Notes under the pieces: generated by a model
Databases searched by the model: none
Seen by the model: only the letters and a program-made list of their open reading frames with translations
What the model was told of the DNA's origin: nothing
In this document: positions 47,101 to 59,677 of the stretch, piece after piece
How the letters are laid out: the number at the start of each line of letters is the position of its first letter
How positions within the stretch are numbered: position 1 is the first letter of the stretch
Assembly: GCA_963921425.1 (NCBI GenBank)
Contig: OY992834.1
Span: 12,383,271 to 12,447,270 of the forward strand
From: Dryas octopetala
Taxonomy: Eukaryota; Streptophyta; Magnoliopsida; Rosales; Rosaceae
Direction: 5' to 3'
DNA length: 64,000 bases
Translations under genes and position numbers: made by a program

Positions 47101-49419
47101 TGCTGGGTCGGTGTGATTGTTCAATCATTATGCCTAAAGAAGCTTCCTTTTTTATTTATGTTTCCATTCATTTAAAAAAAAAAAAGGATAATTTTTTGTG
47201 TCAATTTGAGTTTTTTGTCCCCGAGGAATCTCCATTTCAGTTAGTATTTCTTTTTTCTTGTATTCTGTTAGGAGTATTGTATAGAGACAAGACCTAATTG
47301 GGTGATCATTAACTTAAACCAATTCTGGTTGGAACAGAGTGCTAGGATATTGTGGAGGACACATGAGAATTCTTTTAATTATGTGAATTTTTTTTTTTTT
47401 TTTGTTGTAGAGGGGTTATTATTCTGCTCGTCTTGAAACAGGTGAAGAAAATGATTGTTCATGCTGTGCGTCATGCTGTGGAGATTTTGGATCAGAATGC
47501 GAGGTTAGTGAATTAGTTTATGTATATATGTAGTTTAAAAATCTCCCAACTTTCTTTACGTTTATCTCAAGGCTCAAAGGGCTTGAGGTTCCTATAGGTC
47601 ATCAAATTCATCAGGGGTCTTATGAAGTTTCTGAACTAATGCATAGTTGGAGGCGTGCTGTGGTTCCCTTTTGTGCCTCAACATCTAAGGCATTGAACAT
47701 GACAAAAACATCTTTTTTTTTTTCTTTTTCTCTTTCGGTTCTTTGTTGATATCAAGATTTATGAATTTACCAAACATGATTTCATTGGATTGGTTGCAGA
47801 TAACTATTTGACAAGGCTGTTTTCTTTCTTCCAACTCATTAAGTATTTTGAAATGTACAATTCTTTTTCTTTGATACAACTATATTCAACACACACACAC
47901 ATACACACATATTTAATTGTTCACATAATTTGGACAGAAAGCAGTGGCACTTTGACGTAGCAAAGATCTTAATTATCTATCAATGTATCCTTTTTGTATA
48001 ATGCTAAACAAAGAGCACTAGATGCTTTGTATGACAAGTTAGAAACAAAATAGGGTGAAAAAGAAGTTTATAGGGTTGCGTGTTAAGTTAAATGAATTAA
48101 AGACAGCGACCAAACTATATTTGGGGCTTTTAGCACTAGGTCCCAAAAAATAACTTTTTTCGGCAATAAATCCGGTTATATTTCGTGGCCGATTTATCGG
48201 CGGAATGTATTCTTTTTTCAGTTATTTAAATTTCTTTTTATTCGTTATGATTTACTAGAGCCATAAATCTTAACATACCATACTAGATCTTAATAAACAA
48301 GGAGTACTGCTAGGAATCCCAGATTTGCAACAAAATGTCACTCCGCAGAAAGTACAATGTAACAAAATGTAACTCAGTGAGAATTACATCCAAGTTAAAT
48401 TAATTTTTAGATTCCATTTAGGGTTTAATCCCTAAATCCTAGGTCCTAAATCTTAAATCCTAAACCTTAATGGTTGAGATGAGTGCAAGGATATGGCAAA
48501 AAAAAGCATAGGGTTAAGTTCTAAGTTCTAACTTGTTTCATTGGATTTTCCTGTTTGAATTTTGTTTTTAAGGTTTTGTAGGGTTGGACATGTATGGAGA
48601 GAGGAAGCTGGAGAAAGACAGCAAGAAGGAAGGAGAGAAGAGGAGGAGGAGGTCCAAGCTGTGGAAGAGCAGCCTTCACAGCCCCCTTTTAAACAATGTA
48701 ACATTGGACACACATGGACAGAGGAAGAATATGGAGGACAGCAAAAAGGAAGGGGAGAAGAGGAAGTCCAAGCTGTTGAGGAGCACCCTTCACAGCCCCT
48801 TGCTGAACGATGTAGCATTAGGCATGGATGGAGACAGGAAGAAGCTGGAAGACGGCAAGAAGGAACGGGAGAAGAGGAGGAGGTCCAAGCTGTTGAGGAG
48901 CAGCCTTCGCAGCCCCCTGCTGAACCATGTAGCATTGGACATGCATGGAGAGAGGAAGAAGCTGGAGGACAGCAAGATGGAAAGGATGATGAAGAGGTAC
49001 AAGCAGCTGAGCACCCATCGCAATCCTCCCATCCTGCACATCCTACTGTTGAACGGCGTAGCATTGGACATGCATGGAGAGAGGAAGGAGTTGGAGGACC
49101 ACAGCAAGAAGGAAGGGGAGAAGAGGAAGAGGTCCAAGCTTTAGAGGAGCAGCCTTCGCAACCATCTCAACATGCACAGCCCACTGTTGATTTTGATACA
49201 GTGGTGCAGCGTCTTGATAACCTTGTGGAGCGCTTTACACATTTTGAACAGGGGAGGATGGAAGGGATAGATGTAAGAATGAATTCTGAATTCCAGTTCT
49301 TATGTTCGGAGTTTTTGACTTTATTTTTGCATCTTGGTTATGCATTTAACATGAGAGAGCCTGGCATTCCACAATCATCGTCTCAGCCACGACAAGATCC
49401 ACCATCTAAAGATATTTAG
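36363..49419 (+). CDS. JmjC histone demethylase, KDM3/JMJ25-like, tandem copy B
   Basis: Thirteen exons in the same phases as copy A: 36363-37187, 37267-37382, 37885-37984, 38088-38232, 39740-39803, 39895-40624, 42038-42367, 43571-44017, 44962-45034, 45129-45214, 46829-46948, 47442-47503, 48573-49419; 3945 nt, 1314 aa, no stop. Function as for the KDM3 family: nuclear H3K9 demethylation. The N-terminus has an AT-hook-like [11 protein letters not shown] for minor-groove DNA binding and a second degenerate copy (GRRRPRKDP) from a 228-bp duplication. The zinc region [16 protein letters not shown] is closer to the family consensus than copy A. The JmjC ligands are H764, D766 (LHCD) and H966 (CPHQVRNLK); the residues after HCD are A-A rather than the usual M-S. 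Exon 13 holds about five in-frame copies of the 38-43-residue GHxWREE repeat. Intron 4 and intron 10 are longer than in copy A; intron 10 holds a LINE tail. Start at 36363 is the first ATG, equivalent to that of copy A. Confidence 0.93.
44059..44143. repeat. Long (GA)n microsatellite in copy B intron 8
   Basis: About 42 uninterrupted GA units, against about nine at the same intron position in copy A. Confidence 0.97.
45400..46490 (+). mobile_element. Retroelement insertion (LINE 3' tail, possibly with a SINE) in copy B intron 10
   Basis: This block is missing from the matching intron of copy A, where flanking words (TTTAACCGCC...CATTAAACTTATTAA and CTGTTCCCAGAATTGATG) are closer together. 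About 45900-46199 reads [16 protein letters not shown] and continues to TTTTATTAATGCAACTATTC then poly(A) at 46187-46198, as in plant LINE 3' ends. A part near 45478-45570 (GTGGTTAAGGTGTGCAAGTT) resembles a tRNA-derived SINE head, but weakly. Confidence 0.6.
48419..48475. repeat. Degenerate CCTAAAT run before the last exon of copy B
   Basis: Repeated CCTAAAT/CTTAAAT words at 7-8-nt spacing, orthologous to the run at 31999-32045. Confidence 0.5.
48582..49190 (+). repeat. In-frame coding minisatellite in JMJ copy B exon 13
   Basis: Five units start near 48584, 48704, 48818, 48935 and 49064, spaced 120, 114, 117 and 129 nt (all multiples of three). Each encodes G-H-x-W-R-E-E, a Gln/Gly stretch, then [13 protein letters not shown]. 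Copy A has two units (about 32162 and 32297). Confidence 0.92.
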
Positions 49420-49689
49420 ATTTTAGGATTTGTTTCTTGTCTTGGATGATGTATGTGAGTTTTGGATGTATGGTTTGGCTTTTAATGTACTTAATTAGTG
49501 ATGATTGATGTTTTGATTTTAATGTTTAATGGTCGATCATGGTTTGATTTCGGAATCAAATTCTCATTGTGTTTTATGGGTTTTGACATTGAGAATTTCA
49601 GTTTGGGACTCAATTTGGCCCAGCATATTTCTTAGTTTGTTCCTATTCCATATTCATAGATTTTTTAGTGTATTTGTTTTTGGTTGCTT

Positions 49690-50830
49690 TATTACCCCAA
49701 AAAACTTGTCTTCGCAAGTCTCTTGCTTAAGAGTGTGGATTTTAAAGCTTTGGTTATAGATTTTATTCATGATAAGCAGCCTCTTATCCTTTCTCATCTT
49801 GCTCATGCTTTTCCTTGTTTAGCTTTAGAGATTCAACAGATGCATCTTTGTTAGGCTGCTTATGTTGCAGATTCTTTGATGTGGGCTAGCTCTACATCTT
49901 GTCTTCTCATGAGTCGCGGCTAAGGAGTCCTTTGCTCCTGCTAAGTTTAAACCCCCAAAGTTGTTTGGGGCAAGGTTATTTGGCTTACGGCCATCCAGTC
50001 TCGTTGTATATCCTTGAAAATTTGGAAATCTTTTCATGGTATGTAGGCTGTTAACTGATGATTTCTTGCAGGGCCGTCTTCATGTTCTTGTTGTAATGTG
50101 GTAACTGTTCTTACATAATCCCCTGGCAGTTTCCTGTCTCCAAACTCTCTCCTTGAACTGCTCTCCATTTACTTTAATTGTCCTGTAGTGTGCTGGTACC
50201 AGAGCTTTGGTTACTAGTTTTCTGCTATCTTTGAACATTGGGATTGCTATTCGGAGTTTGCAATTTTTCATTAACGATGCTGCAAAATTTTGTATGGCGT
50301 GCATGGATAATATGGTGGCTGATTCGAGACTCAGGCTTTGGGAGTCTCGATGCAACCTAGGAAAGCTCCTCATTTTTATCAGGTTTTGTTGTTTTTTCTT
50401 CTTCTAGTAAGCAAAATGAAATATTGATCAGGTTTGTTGGTTCTCCTTTACCTGGATGGATTAAAATTAATTATTCCAATAAATCTAATGGGCTAGGAAC
50501 TGGAATCTAAAACCCTCTAGAACTTGTTGGGTTAATGATTGGCATTATATCTGGTTAGAGATGAAACTCAATGGTCCTCGGTCATTATCTCTCTTCCAAA
50601 TCTTCAGATGTCCCTTGCATTCTAAAAACTGGCCGGTTAGCATAACTGTTTGTGGATATTGCAACATAAGAGTTTCCAATTTTAATTTTTTTAATCGAGA
50701 AGGCAATAGAGTAGCTGATGCCTTGACTATAATTATGGAGCTGAACACAGTAACTGTTCTTGGTGGCATTGGGTTCCGGACTTTGCTGTAGAGCATCATG
50801 CTAATGATTTCAAATTCTCTTGACCGCTTT
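49690..50830 (+). pseudogene. LINE relic after JMJ copy B, with zf-RVT and RNase H remnants
   Basis: Decayed ORF2 C-terminus, plus strand. SLLLKSVDFKALVIDFIHDKQ (about 49720-49780) matches the relic after copy A. Then come SLKIWKSFHG (about 50010-50037) and DDFLQ (about 50058-50072), typical of the zf-RVT segment. PGWIKIN (about 50450-50470) and EGNRVADALT (about 50698-50727) mark an RNase H-like domain. Stops and frameshifts throughout. Confidence 0.75.
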
Positions 50831-50839
50831 CTTTTCTGT

Positions 50840-53800
50840 AGTTTTGGTTTTTGTTTAAGAATATTGTTTATTTATCTTTCTTGTACTAGGCTACTCTAGC
50901 CATTTGATTCACCTTTTTAGACGGTAGTTATCCTATAAATGCTGCATTCATGCCTGTTGGAAATGGGAATCATAGTATTCATTCTTATGTGAATGGGAAT
51001 GAAAAACATGTACTTTTTCTTATTATAATACTTTATGGGATCACCTTGATCTCTTAAAGTTTTTACCCCGTGAAAAAGAGAAAATAATATGCAAGTAGCA
51101 TTTATTTTCTTCTTCAATGTTTTACTTACCTATTCTGCATCTCATTTAAGTTTAATCTTGCAGCATGTACTAGAATGCAATTCAGTTCATTCACTGTTGG
51201 AATTTTAAGAAACTGGAACACGCAAAGTTGTTTAAACAAGTACTAGTACTACCCTTTTGGACTAATCTGCTGAGATGACCTGTAGGCCTTTATGATTTGA
51301 CCTCCAGGTCTGGGACAACTACCATTCTACCTGAACAGGATTTTTAGCATTGAAGGTAGATTTAACTGGTAAAATGCTTCTCTGGAGCTGTGTATGCAGC
51401 AGGAGCTGGTAGTTTTAATTTTGACAATGATACCTTATACTTACTTGATGTTGCAATTCAAGGGCAATTTTAAGATTTCATTTATTTTCTAGTTATCTGA
51501 TCATGTGTCGTACATTAATTTTTTGAGACTTTTACGTCATTTTGAATAATTAAATTAACTTTTACGTGAATAATATGTTAGGAGAATATCTTTGAGTAAT
51601 TAAAATAAGGCTTAATTTTTATTACAAATAGTCCCTCAAGTTTCACCAAAATATCAATTTGGTCTCTAAAGTGCAATTTCACTCAATATCATTTCTCATT
51701 TTTGCCATCGAACATCAATTTGGTCCCTTCGTCCACTTATGTTTAGTTTCTGTTTAAAATACCATTTTTTCAAGGGCAAATCCTAATGTTTTCAAGTGCT
51801 GGCAGTTACAATGATTTGGTCCATCAAGTGTTTCTTGGGGTAAGACAGACTCATACTCTAATCTCTTTTTTTCCCTAATTTCTTCTGATTTCACATTTTA
51901 GTCTAGCTAGCAAACTTATACAATTCTTCCACTCACACAATGGCATTTTTTACTTGATAGAAATATGATGCTGCAGTGGGAGATATAACCATCAGAGCAA
52001 ACAGGTCCCTATTTGTTGACTTTACATGGCCATACAATGAATCTGGGGTATCCATGATTGTGCCTATTAGGGTGGAGATGTGAGTGGATAATTGATGTTG
52101 GGTATTAAAAAATGTTGTGTATAGGTTTAAGTTAATTTTAATTTTTTTTAATTAAACGTTTAAGTCTTTAAAGATCAATTTACATTAGAATAGAATTAGA
52201 AATTATATTTCTATTATAAAAGTGTTGGGATTATTGATAAAAAAGTTGGGTCCGAATAGGAGCATCCTAGACGGAATCCTATAATTGCTCGTGAATTGCA
52301 ACATCAAGTACTTACATGAGTACTATTGGGAAAATTAAAATGATAAGGCCAAATGAAAACCTCAGCAAATTAAAGAGACCAAAGTTGTCATTTAGCCTTT
52401 TGTTTAAAAATCACTTTCATACTGAACTGGTAATGTCATTACATGGTTTTATAGTTTAAGCCAAGAATTCCAAGGCCTATAGACTATTAAACGTAAAACT
52501 ACAATGTAATTTTTTAATCAAGAGATGTAGAATATATTGAAGATGCTGTAACACAAGCTTCTGATTCAAGTTAGTAGTGCATCTGCTAAAGATAAGAAGA
52601 AAAGGGTGTTGGCCGGATAGACCAACAGACTTGGGAGAAGTCAGAGAGCAGAACAAAAATAAGGTTTTCGGTCCTGATATTTGTTTTATCTCAATAATTA
52701 ATTATTTGTATTAACAAAAAATATTAATATTTAGAAGTTCAATTAAAATATTTACATTAAAAATTCAAGTTAAAAATCCCTTATTTTAAAACCTTCAAAA
52801 CTAGCAATTGCATTATGTAGACCTACCATGACTTATCCAAAACACAACCGATTTGGCATCCAACACACTATAATAGACAGTCAAACAAGTAAAATACATA
52901 CCATCCATTTGTCCTTATCCGCTTCATATCCCAACCATTACTTGACCAAGCTTCCCAAGTAATTCACCAAATTTCATTGCCAAATTGAGCATGATACTGG
53001 TGTAACAAGGCAAAGGTAACTTATGGTATGAAACTATTTGTTTGCACTAGAATGATTTGGACAAAGGGTTCACCCAAGATCAGGTTTTTGATCATTCCCA
53101 ATATGGAACTTTTGAAACATGACAAATGTTCTGGTTCATTGAATTGCATTATAAGAAGAGAATGAGATAAGCATTAAATCTTGAGACAGCAAAGAGATCG
53201 AGAAAAATGTCTAAAGTTTTATTGTAGAAGTTGAAAAGCTGCTAGAGAATTCTTACTTAAATGATACATGTAATAATCTAAACGCTCATTGCAAACTTTT
53301 CAATGATAAATAAACTCAATTTTATAATTAAATTAACTCGGTGCATATTATAAACGAGTTTGTTATAGTCAGTCAATAATAAGTATGTGTGGATTGTAAT
53401 TGACCAACTGTAATTATCGTATTTTTTATTTTTTGGGATCCTTTTTTAGAGATAATTAGACTTAAATTCTTTAGAAAAATAATTTTTAGATAAAGAATAG
53501 GGGTGTTTTAAAATTTATAAGAAAATCTTTTTAATTCATAATAAAGTCTTTTTAATTTATAAGAAAATATTTTTAATTCATAATAAAGTTCTCCCCCAAT
53601 TTGAAGGGTATTTCTCCTCCTGGAGTGTAGAGTGAGCTTTGTAGAGGCTGCATGTTAAGTTTTAACTCCGTCTAAAATCCCAGAGTTAAAACTTAACATA
53701 AAACTGTTCAAGAAACAAAATAAAAAGATTTGATTAAAAACTATAAATCACTATCGCTCTTAGTAATTGTGTAATTACTTTCTAGTAATTGTGTATTAAC

Positions 53801-54890
53801 CTTTCACAAGTGAAAAAAATCATGTAAATATCTAGACAATTACAATTTGAGTGTTTGAACTTTGAACACTTGACGGAAATACTAGAAAGTGGAATGGCCT
53901 ATTATTTTCTCATTTGTCGCTAGAAACAAAAAGACTCCTAAATAATAAACACACAAACCCCTAATCATAATTTAAAGAAAAAACAGAAAATTATAAAATT
54001 GCCATAAATTAGGAAAATATAAAATACAATTTTGGCCCTTTAAACGATTTTATTTAGCCAAAAAATAGACCAAACGGAATGCAAAGTTAAAACACAATTA
54101 AAGTTGTGAGCCCAACCTGTCCCTCTTAGAGTCTTAGGCTTGTTTTTGTTGAATTATTAATTGCATGGAACTAACCCGCAAGCTGTTGTACATCAATTAT
54201 TATCAGTACCCCTTTGAGTGACAGTTCTCTAGAAATTGAGACACACTGCAGGGGTCCTATAATTTGGAGTAGATGAGAGTTGGACAACAAGAAGAGTAAC
54301 TTCTATATGGCATTATGGAAGTCTCACCTTTTTTTCCTTTTTGTATAATAGGAGATGAGAAGGACTCACTCTTTGGAGTATTCACATTTTGGCATTGAGA
54401 AAACAAAAGGAAATTTCGGAGGGATTCTTTATACATATGATTACTAGCTTATCAATTGAAGGACATTTTCTGGTGCCATGAGGTCCATGCATGTGTACTA
54501 TAGCGATGTCCTTTGTAAGTTTGTAACCATCAATTATTGCGACATGTCCTATCCAAACAATTATTTTTCTGTAACGGCGTTTATAACGTCACTACAATGT
54601 ATCTATGTCACACAATCACACATACATTATTTACGCATTTTTGGCAAACAATTTTTGGTGTTTGCCGACCACAAATTGGAGGAGACCAAGATTTTGAATT
54701 CTAGGTTTTTTTTTTTTTTTTGTTTCTTTTGTAGATAAGTCCGACCCTGCACATTCGCAGTCCCACATACATTAGATTTGTTCATATTTTCCTCAATTTA
54801 ACTACCTGCAGCACTAATTGTACGTGTGGCCTAATGATCTTTATTTACTAGTTGATGACTATTATGAAAACCAATGTGGGATTACAAACA
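50840..54890. other. Gene-free, repeat-rich stretch
   Basis: No recognisable gene. 51610-51760 has CAATTTGGTC words in two copies, typical of decayed plant repeats. About 53510-53590 has alternating near-copies of TTTTTAATT(C/T)ATAA-AAA. No complete element could be delimited. Confidence 0.4.
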
Positions 54891-54892
54891 TG

Positions 54893-55435
54893 GGAAATTA
54901 CAGATTTAGTCCACTTATTTTATACTTAGTTCAATTTTGGTACATAGTCTTTTTTAAGTTCTATTTTGGTCTATTAATTATTCCACTTGTTTAATAAAGG
55001 TTCATATTTGTTTTCTTAAATTTGGCCTACCTTTTACCCTATTAAATCTCATCCAGATTCGGCAAACATATACTTCTTTTAAAGCTATACATCTCAATTT
55101 ACAACCATATAAAGATTATTTAAATTGGAGTTCTAAAACTCAAGATAATTGACTTCAAAGTAGGGTACCCGAAACTCCAATTTTTCAAACTTCACCTAAT
55201 CTCAATTCTCTTAGATTCTAATACTCTAAATTGGTTCCTATGACTAAAAAATGATGAAATATAACTTATACTTCAATTATAATTGAAAAAAAATACAATC
55301 CAAAGGATTTAAAATAAAAAATCTGAACCTTTATTGAACAAATAAAATAATTAGTGAACCAAAATATAACTTAAAAAAGATCATGAATCAAAATTGAATT
55401 AAGTATAAAATAAGTGAACCAAATCTGTAATTTCC
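54893..55435. mobile_element. MITE with long inverted arms
   Basis: The left arm GGAAATTACAGATTTAGTCC continues CACTTATTTTATACTTAG. It is matched by the reverse complement of the right arm, GGAAATTACAGATTTGGTTC then ACTTATTTTATACTTAA. Pairing extends roughly 130 nt (both have TCTTTTTTAAGTT). About 543 bp, non-coding. Confidence 0.8.
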
Positions 55436-55439
55436 TCTT

Positions 55440-58050
55440 AAAAACATATATGGTTATAATCTAAGTTGCTCTTCTAACAAGATTCAATTTCAGTTTTTGA
55501 ATATCAATCTTTGGATGCAATTGTTGAATTTAGTTACATTTTGCAAAACAATGATGATCTTATCTTAAGTATCGGCTTTTGTAATTTGAATGCTTTTTTT
55601 TTATTATTTTATTTTTTTATTAATAAACAACTGTCGTTTATAATATTTGAACTCCTCCCACACAAAGGGAAACTGGAGTGTCTCTAAACCTTTTTCTGTA
55701 TTTTTCTTTCATACATGATTTTCTCACTCTTCTTTCATCACCTAAGCTAACTCAAACCACACGTGGAAGATGTATACATTAATTTTGTTGTTGTTGGGTC
55801 ATTTCCAGCATTTTATTGGCTCCAATTCTCCCTTAACTCAACATCAGTGTCCAAAAGGAAAAAGAAAAAAAAAAAAAACTCAATGTCACATCTCTTTTAA
55901 TATAGTGATATTTACACGTACTATTGTGATTGAAGCTGAAGTGCTGGACACATTAATTAATCTGAGATGCATTATTGATGACTTAACCTCTCAACAAGTG
56001 TCCTTATTCTCTGAAAAGAAAAAAAAAAAGTGTCAATGCCAGTAATTGAGACATTGAGTTGGTCAATTTTTATTGCTACGTACAGACATATGCTGTATGT
56101 GGAAACTTCAATTCCCCAAGCCCACTGATCCCTCTCCCTGTCATTGACTGAATGTCTCAACACACAACATACCTTTGAATATGAAGAGAAATAGGAACTC
56201 AGAAAAATTCATTATAATATATATATTTAATAAAACTATTCGTCTGATCTCAACTCACTATCTTATATACTATTTTCATTAATACATGTAAAATTCACAG
56301 CGCAGAGTCTACTTAAACAAAATTCATTTTTATTAGAGAGATCGCATATATAAAAAATAATCACTTGAGATAGTAATAAGCATATTTTATTATAATTTGG
56401 TCTGATGCAAAATACATATATACAATGATGGTAAATAAGACAACCAACCTAAGACAGCCTTTTGAGTTTTTTGTTTTTACTTGTTTTTCATTTGAAAAAA
56501 TAAAAAGGAAAAATAGAGTAGGGTATGTGAAACTACAAAAAACAATTGGAATGAAACTTTTTCCTTTAGTAATTTGTGGATTGGTTATTAAACGACAAAT
56601 AAAAAGGCAATAAAATTAGAGCTAGATCACAATCTCAGAGCTGTCAAACACAACGCAATACTGTGGAATTAAATTAATCATGCTGGCAGCTGTACATGGT
56701 CCCTGGAATTAATATAACAATTTTAATCGTTAAGTATCCTTCAAGGGTTCTTAGTATATTGTTTAGAGTTTAAAAATGAAGGTAAAACTCAAAATACATG
56801 ATACCTTTTAAATTTAACAAGCAGAGAAACAAAACTTTTAAGGAAGACAAGATCGAGGAGAGAAAAAAAAAAAAGCACATTTTGCTTGCACAGTGAACCA
56901 ATTTGCTAGAAAATCTGTCACTGGTCCCACTTGCATGTGCACCACTATGTTCAGTAGTGATGTAAATTATTTTATCCTTGAAAAACATTCAACGTATGGT
57001 GATTATCAGATACGTTGAAATTAAGCAAATACATAATGATTATATATATATATATATAGATATAGTCAGACAGTGATTAATTATAGAATTTGTTAAGGAA
57101 AATGTATAAGGTGGTAGCATCTTATTATTGAATATTGATGTGTAAATGGGCTGCATCCATTGTCTTCTTCCCTTAAAACCAAAACCCACATGAGATTTTT
57201 CCATGGCTACTTGATGGTACTTTGACACTTCATCATGCTTATACTGTCTTCTACCAAAGATTCTGCCACACCAGGCTTGCTTCAATTGGGGGTCAAGTAA
57301 TTTAATTTACCTCATCAAATACAGTATGCTCAATATATATATAATTTATATATATATATTCTGCAGAAGTTGGTGACAAGGTTCTAGCAGAGGCCAGAGC
57401 ATTTTGGAGAAATAATTGGGTCAAGTTGAATAAGGTGGCATATGGACAAGCTTAGAATACTCAAATTTGATTAGATTTTTGGGGCACTGATTTGTACACT
57501 AGCTATGCTATGTTAAATATGAACACACCAGAGAGAGTATAAAATAAACGTGAAATATCAAGGTGGTTTTCCTTTCAAATTTGGTGGACCAGCAAATCTA
57601 TATATTGTGAGCATTATTGAGGACCCAGTGAGGGCCCTGTGAAGCTTTAATGTGAAATTCGTTGTATTGGTATAGCAAACCTTGTGCCCTGCCATACTCT
57701 GAAGTCCTTTATTATGGTATTGCAATGCACACATGAAAAATGAACAATAAGAAATGGTTTTGGCACTAAAAACAAATATGTTAACCAGAGAAAAAGAGAA
57801 AAAGATAGTAGAAGAAAAAAATGCCAATTACAAAAAAATCAATAAATATTTTCAATATTATAAATTAGTCAATAAAAATTTTCAAAATATCATGATAGTC
57901 ACTATTGACCAAAATAAAATTAAGAGAAATTATGTGAATTAACAATCTGACAAAAACAAAAAAGAATTTATTGATTTTGCCACTGTGCTGACATGTTGTT
58001 GACATCGCCAATGTCCAATTTTTAAAATTACATATAAGTCAACAACAACC
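55440..58050. other. Gene-free stretch upstream of the ERF gene
   Basis: AT-rich with (TA)n runs near 57044-57057 and 57337-57358. Short open frames lack domains. Confidence 0.4.
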
Positions 58051-58051
58051 A

Positions 58052-58286
58052 TATACTTTTTTAATTGATAATTGTGTGACAATTACCTCTTTTTAACTGG
58101 TAACTGTCACAAAATTACTATTTTTTAACTGGTAACTGTGTGACCGTTTTTTAATTAATAACCTTCACAAAGTTACCATTTTTTATGTTTTTTAATTGGA
58201 AACTGTCAAATAATTACTCTTTTTTAATTGGTAAGTATCACACAGTTACTATTTTTTAATAAGAAATTGTCACACAATGACTATTT
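58052..58286. repeat. Degenerate minisatellite upstream of the ERF gene
   Basis: About seven units of roughly 32-38 nt with the core TTTTTTAA(C/T)TGGTAACTGT followed by CACA-AATTACTA. Units contain both GTAACTGTCACA-like and TGTGACAATTAC-like halves, so they are partly self-complementary. Confidence 0.7.
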
Positions 58287-58686
58287 TAGTGTAACAGTCA
58301 CCATTTTTAAAATAGAATCATAATATTTTTGAAGGACATGATAATAATTTAACTCTAAGACTAGTATAGGCCGGACCACCCAAATTGTACTGGGCTCATT
58401 GACTATTATATAATTAACAAATATTTTCATTTAACCATTATGAGAATTCAAATTGTATTTTGATTATTATGAAATTTTATATATTTTATTAATTTATTTG
58501 TAATTTGGTAAAGAAAAAAAAGCAGATGGAAAAAAAAAAATAAAGAAAAGCAAAGAATAGCAGATGGGATGGAAAAGAATCAAAAGATGGTCTCAAAGCA
58601 TGCAGCACTCTATTCCCACATGGGGAACAAAATAGCTGAACCGTAGTCTCTCACTCTCTCTTATGCCATAGGGCCCCAAGCTTCTT

Positions 58687-58694
58687 TTTATATG
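58687..58694 (+). promoter_or_regulatory. Candidate TATA box of the ERF gene
   Basis: TTTATATG, about 150 nt before the ATG at 58841. It is followed by a T-rich and then CT-rich leader. Confidence 0.45.
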
Positions 58695-58840
58695 TACTTT
58701 TTTTCTTTTTTCCTTTTCTTTTTATTTTAAAATGATTTTATATTTTCTAGAGAATCATAAAAAGACCAACACCTCTGTTTTTATGCACCAATCACTCACA
58801 GTGTTTCTCTCTAGTTCTAGAGAGCTAGGCCCCTGTCATC

Positions 58841-59677
58841 ATGGCAAACCAAATCAACATAGAGAGTGATGCTCAAGATAACCTCCTTGGCTCATCTTCC
58901 TCCACCAGGACCACCACCACCACCACCACCACCTCCTCCTCCTCCTCCTCCTCAACAACAACAACAAATTCTGATTCCTTGGCTGATAAAAACACACAAA
59001 ATTCAGAGAGTTGTACTTGTACACCCCAAAAAGGGTCACCAAGAAAAGGGCAAGAAACAAATAGTGGGAATGAGCAAAACAACAAGAAGAGGCAGAGGAT
59101 GAGTGAAAGTGATGGTGGGAAGCACCCTACATACCGTGGGGTGAGAATGCGAGCTTGGGGAAAATGGGTGTCCGAAATCCGCGAGCCGAGGAAGAAATCA
59201 AGGATATGGTTAGGGACATACCCTACAGCTGAAATGGCTGCTAGAGCACATGATGTAGCAGCTCTAGCCATTAAAGGCTCCTCTGCTTACCTCAACTTTC
59301 CTGAATTGGCCCAAACACTTCCCCAACCACACTCCAAGTGCCCCAAAGACATCCAAGCTGCTGCTGCTAAAGCTGCAGCTGCTGCTTTTGAAGAGGCCAA
59401 GAAATGTGAAGCTGCAGAAACAGAAGCAACAGCAGAGCCAAGCCAATTAGCCATAGACTTTGCTCAAGAATCAACAACAACAACCAGTGCTTCTTCAACT
59501 TCTGCTTCTTCTTCAATTGATTATGATGATGACAAATTGTTTGACCTTCCTGATCTTTTCATGGACATTGGCACAGATGGGAGTGAGAAACTTTGCTACT
59601 CTTCTTCTTCAGCTTGGCATTTTTGTGCAGCAGATACTGGGTTCAGGCTAGAGGAGTCATTCTTGTGGGAGTATTAG
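58841..59677 (+). CDS. AP2/ERF transcription factor, DREB subgroup A-4 (TINY-like)
   Basis: Single exon, 278 aa, from ATG 58841 (context CATCATGGCA) to TAG. The AP2/ERF DNA-binding domain is at about residues 98-155: [38 protein letters not shown], then the LNFP end. Val110 and Glu115 correspond to V14 and E19, the pair that favours DRE/CRT binding in DREB proteins. Just before it is a basic KKRQR stretch, a likely nuclear signal. The N-terminus has Ser and Thr homopolymers (residues 18-42), encoded by ACC/TCC/ACA repeats. After the domain comes an Ala-rich helix ([21 protein letters not shown]), a hallmark of subgroup A-4, then an acidic part with [10 protein letters not shown] and the end EESFLWEY, resembling the A-4 LWSY motif. 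Likely a nuclear stress- or development-linked regulator. Lack of introns is normal for this group. Confidence 0.95.
   Translation: MANQINIESDAQDNLLGSSSSTRTTTTTTTTSSSSSSSTTTTNSDSLADKNTQNSESCTCTPQKGSPRKGQETNSGNEQNNKKRQRMSESDGGKHPTYRGVRMRAWGKWVSEIREPRKKSRIWLGTYPTAEMAARAHDVAALAIKGSSAYLNFPELAQTLPQPHSKCPKDIQAAAAKAAAAAFEEAKKCEAAETEATAEPSQLAIDFAQESTTTTSASSTSASSSIDYDDDKLFDLPDLFMDIGTDGSEKLCYSSSSAWHFCAADTGFRLEESFLWEY

Noticed and set aside
48528..49064. 178-codon minus-strand Ser/Cys-rich open frame
   Set aside because: A shadow of the in-frame coding repeat of JMJ copy B exon 13; the plus frame is spliced in phase and conserved with copy A.
56670..56710. ATCATGCTGGCAGCT, a 15-nt match to the complement of miR167 (possible MIR167 or target mimic)
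   Set aside because: No pairing star arm is visible within about 150 nt on either strand and the ends of the mature sequence do not match. Probably chance.
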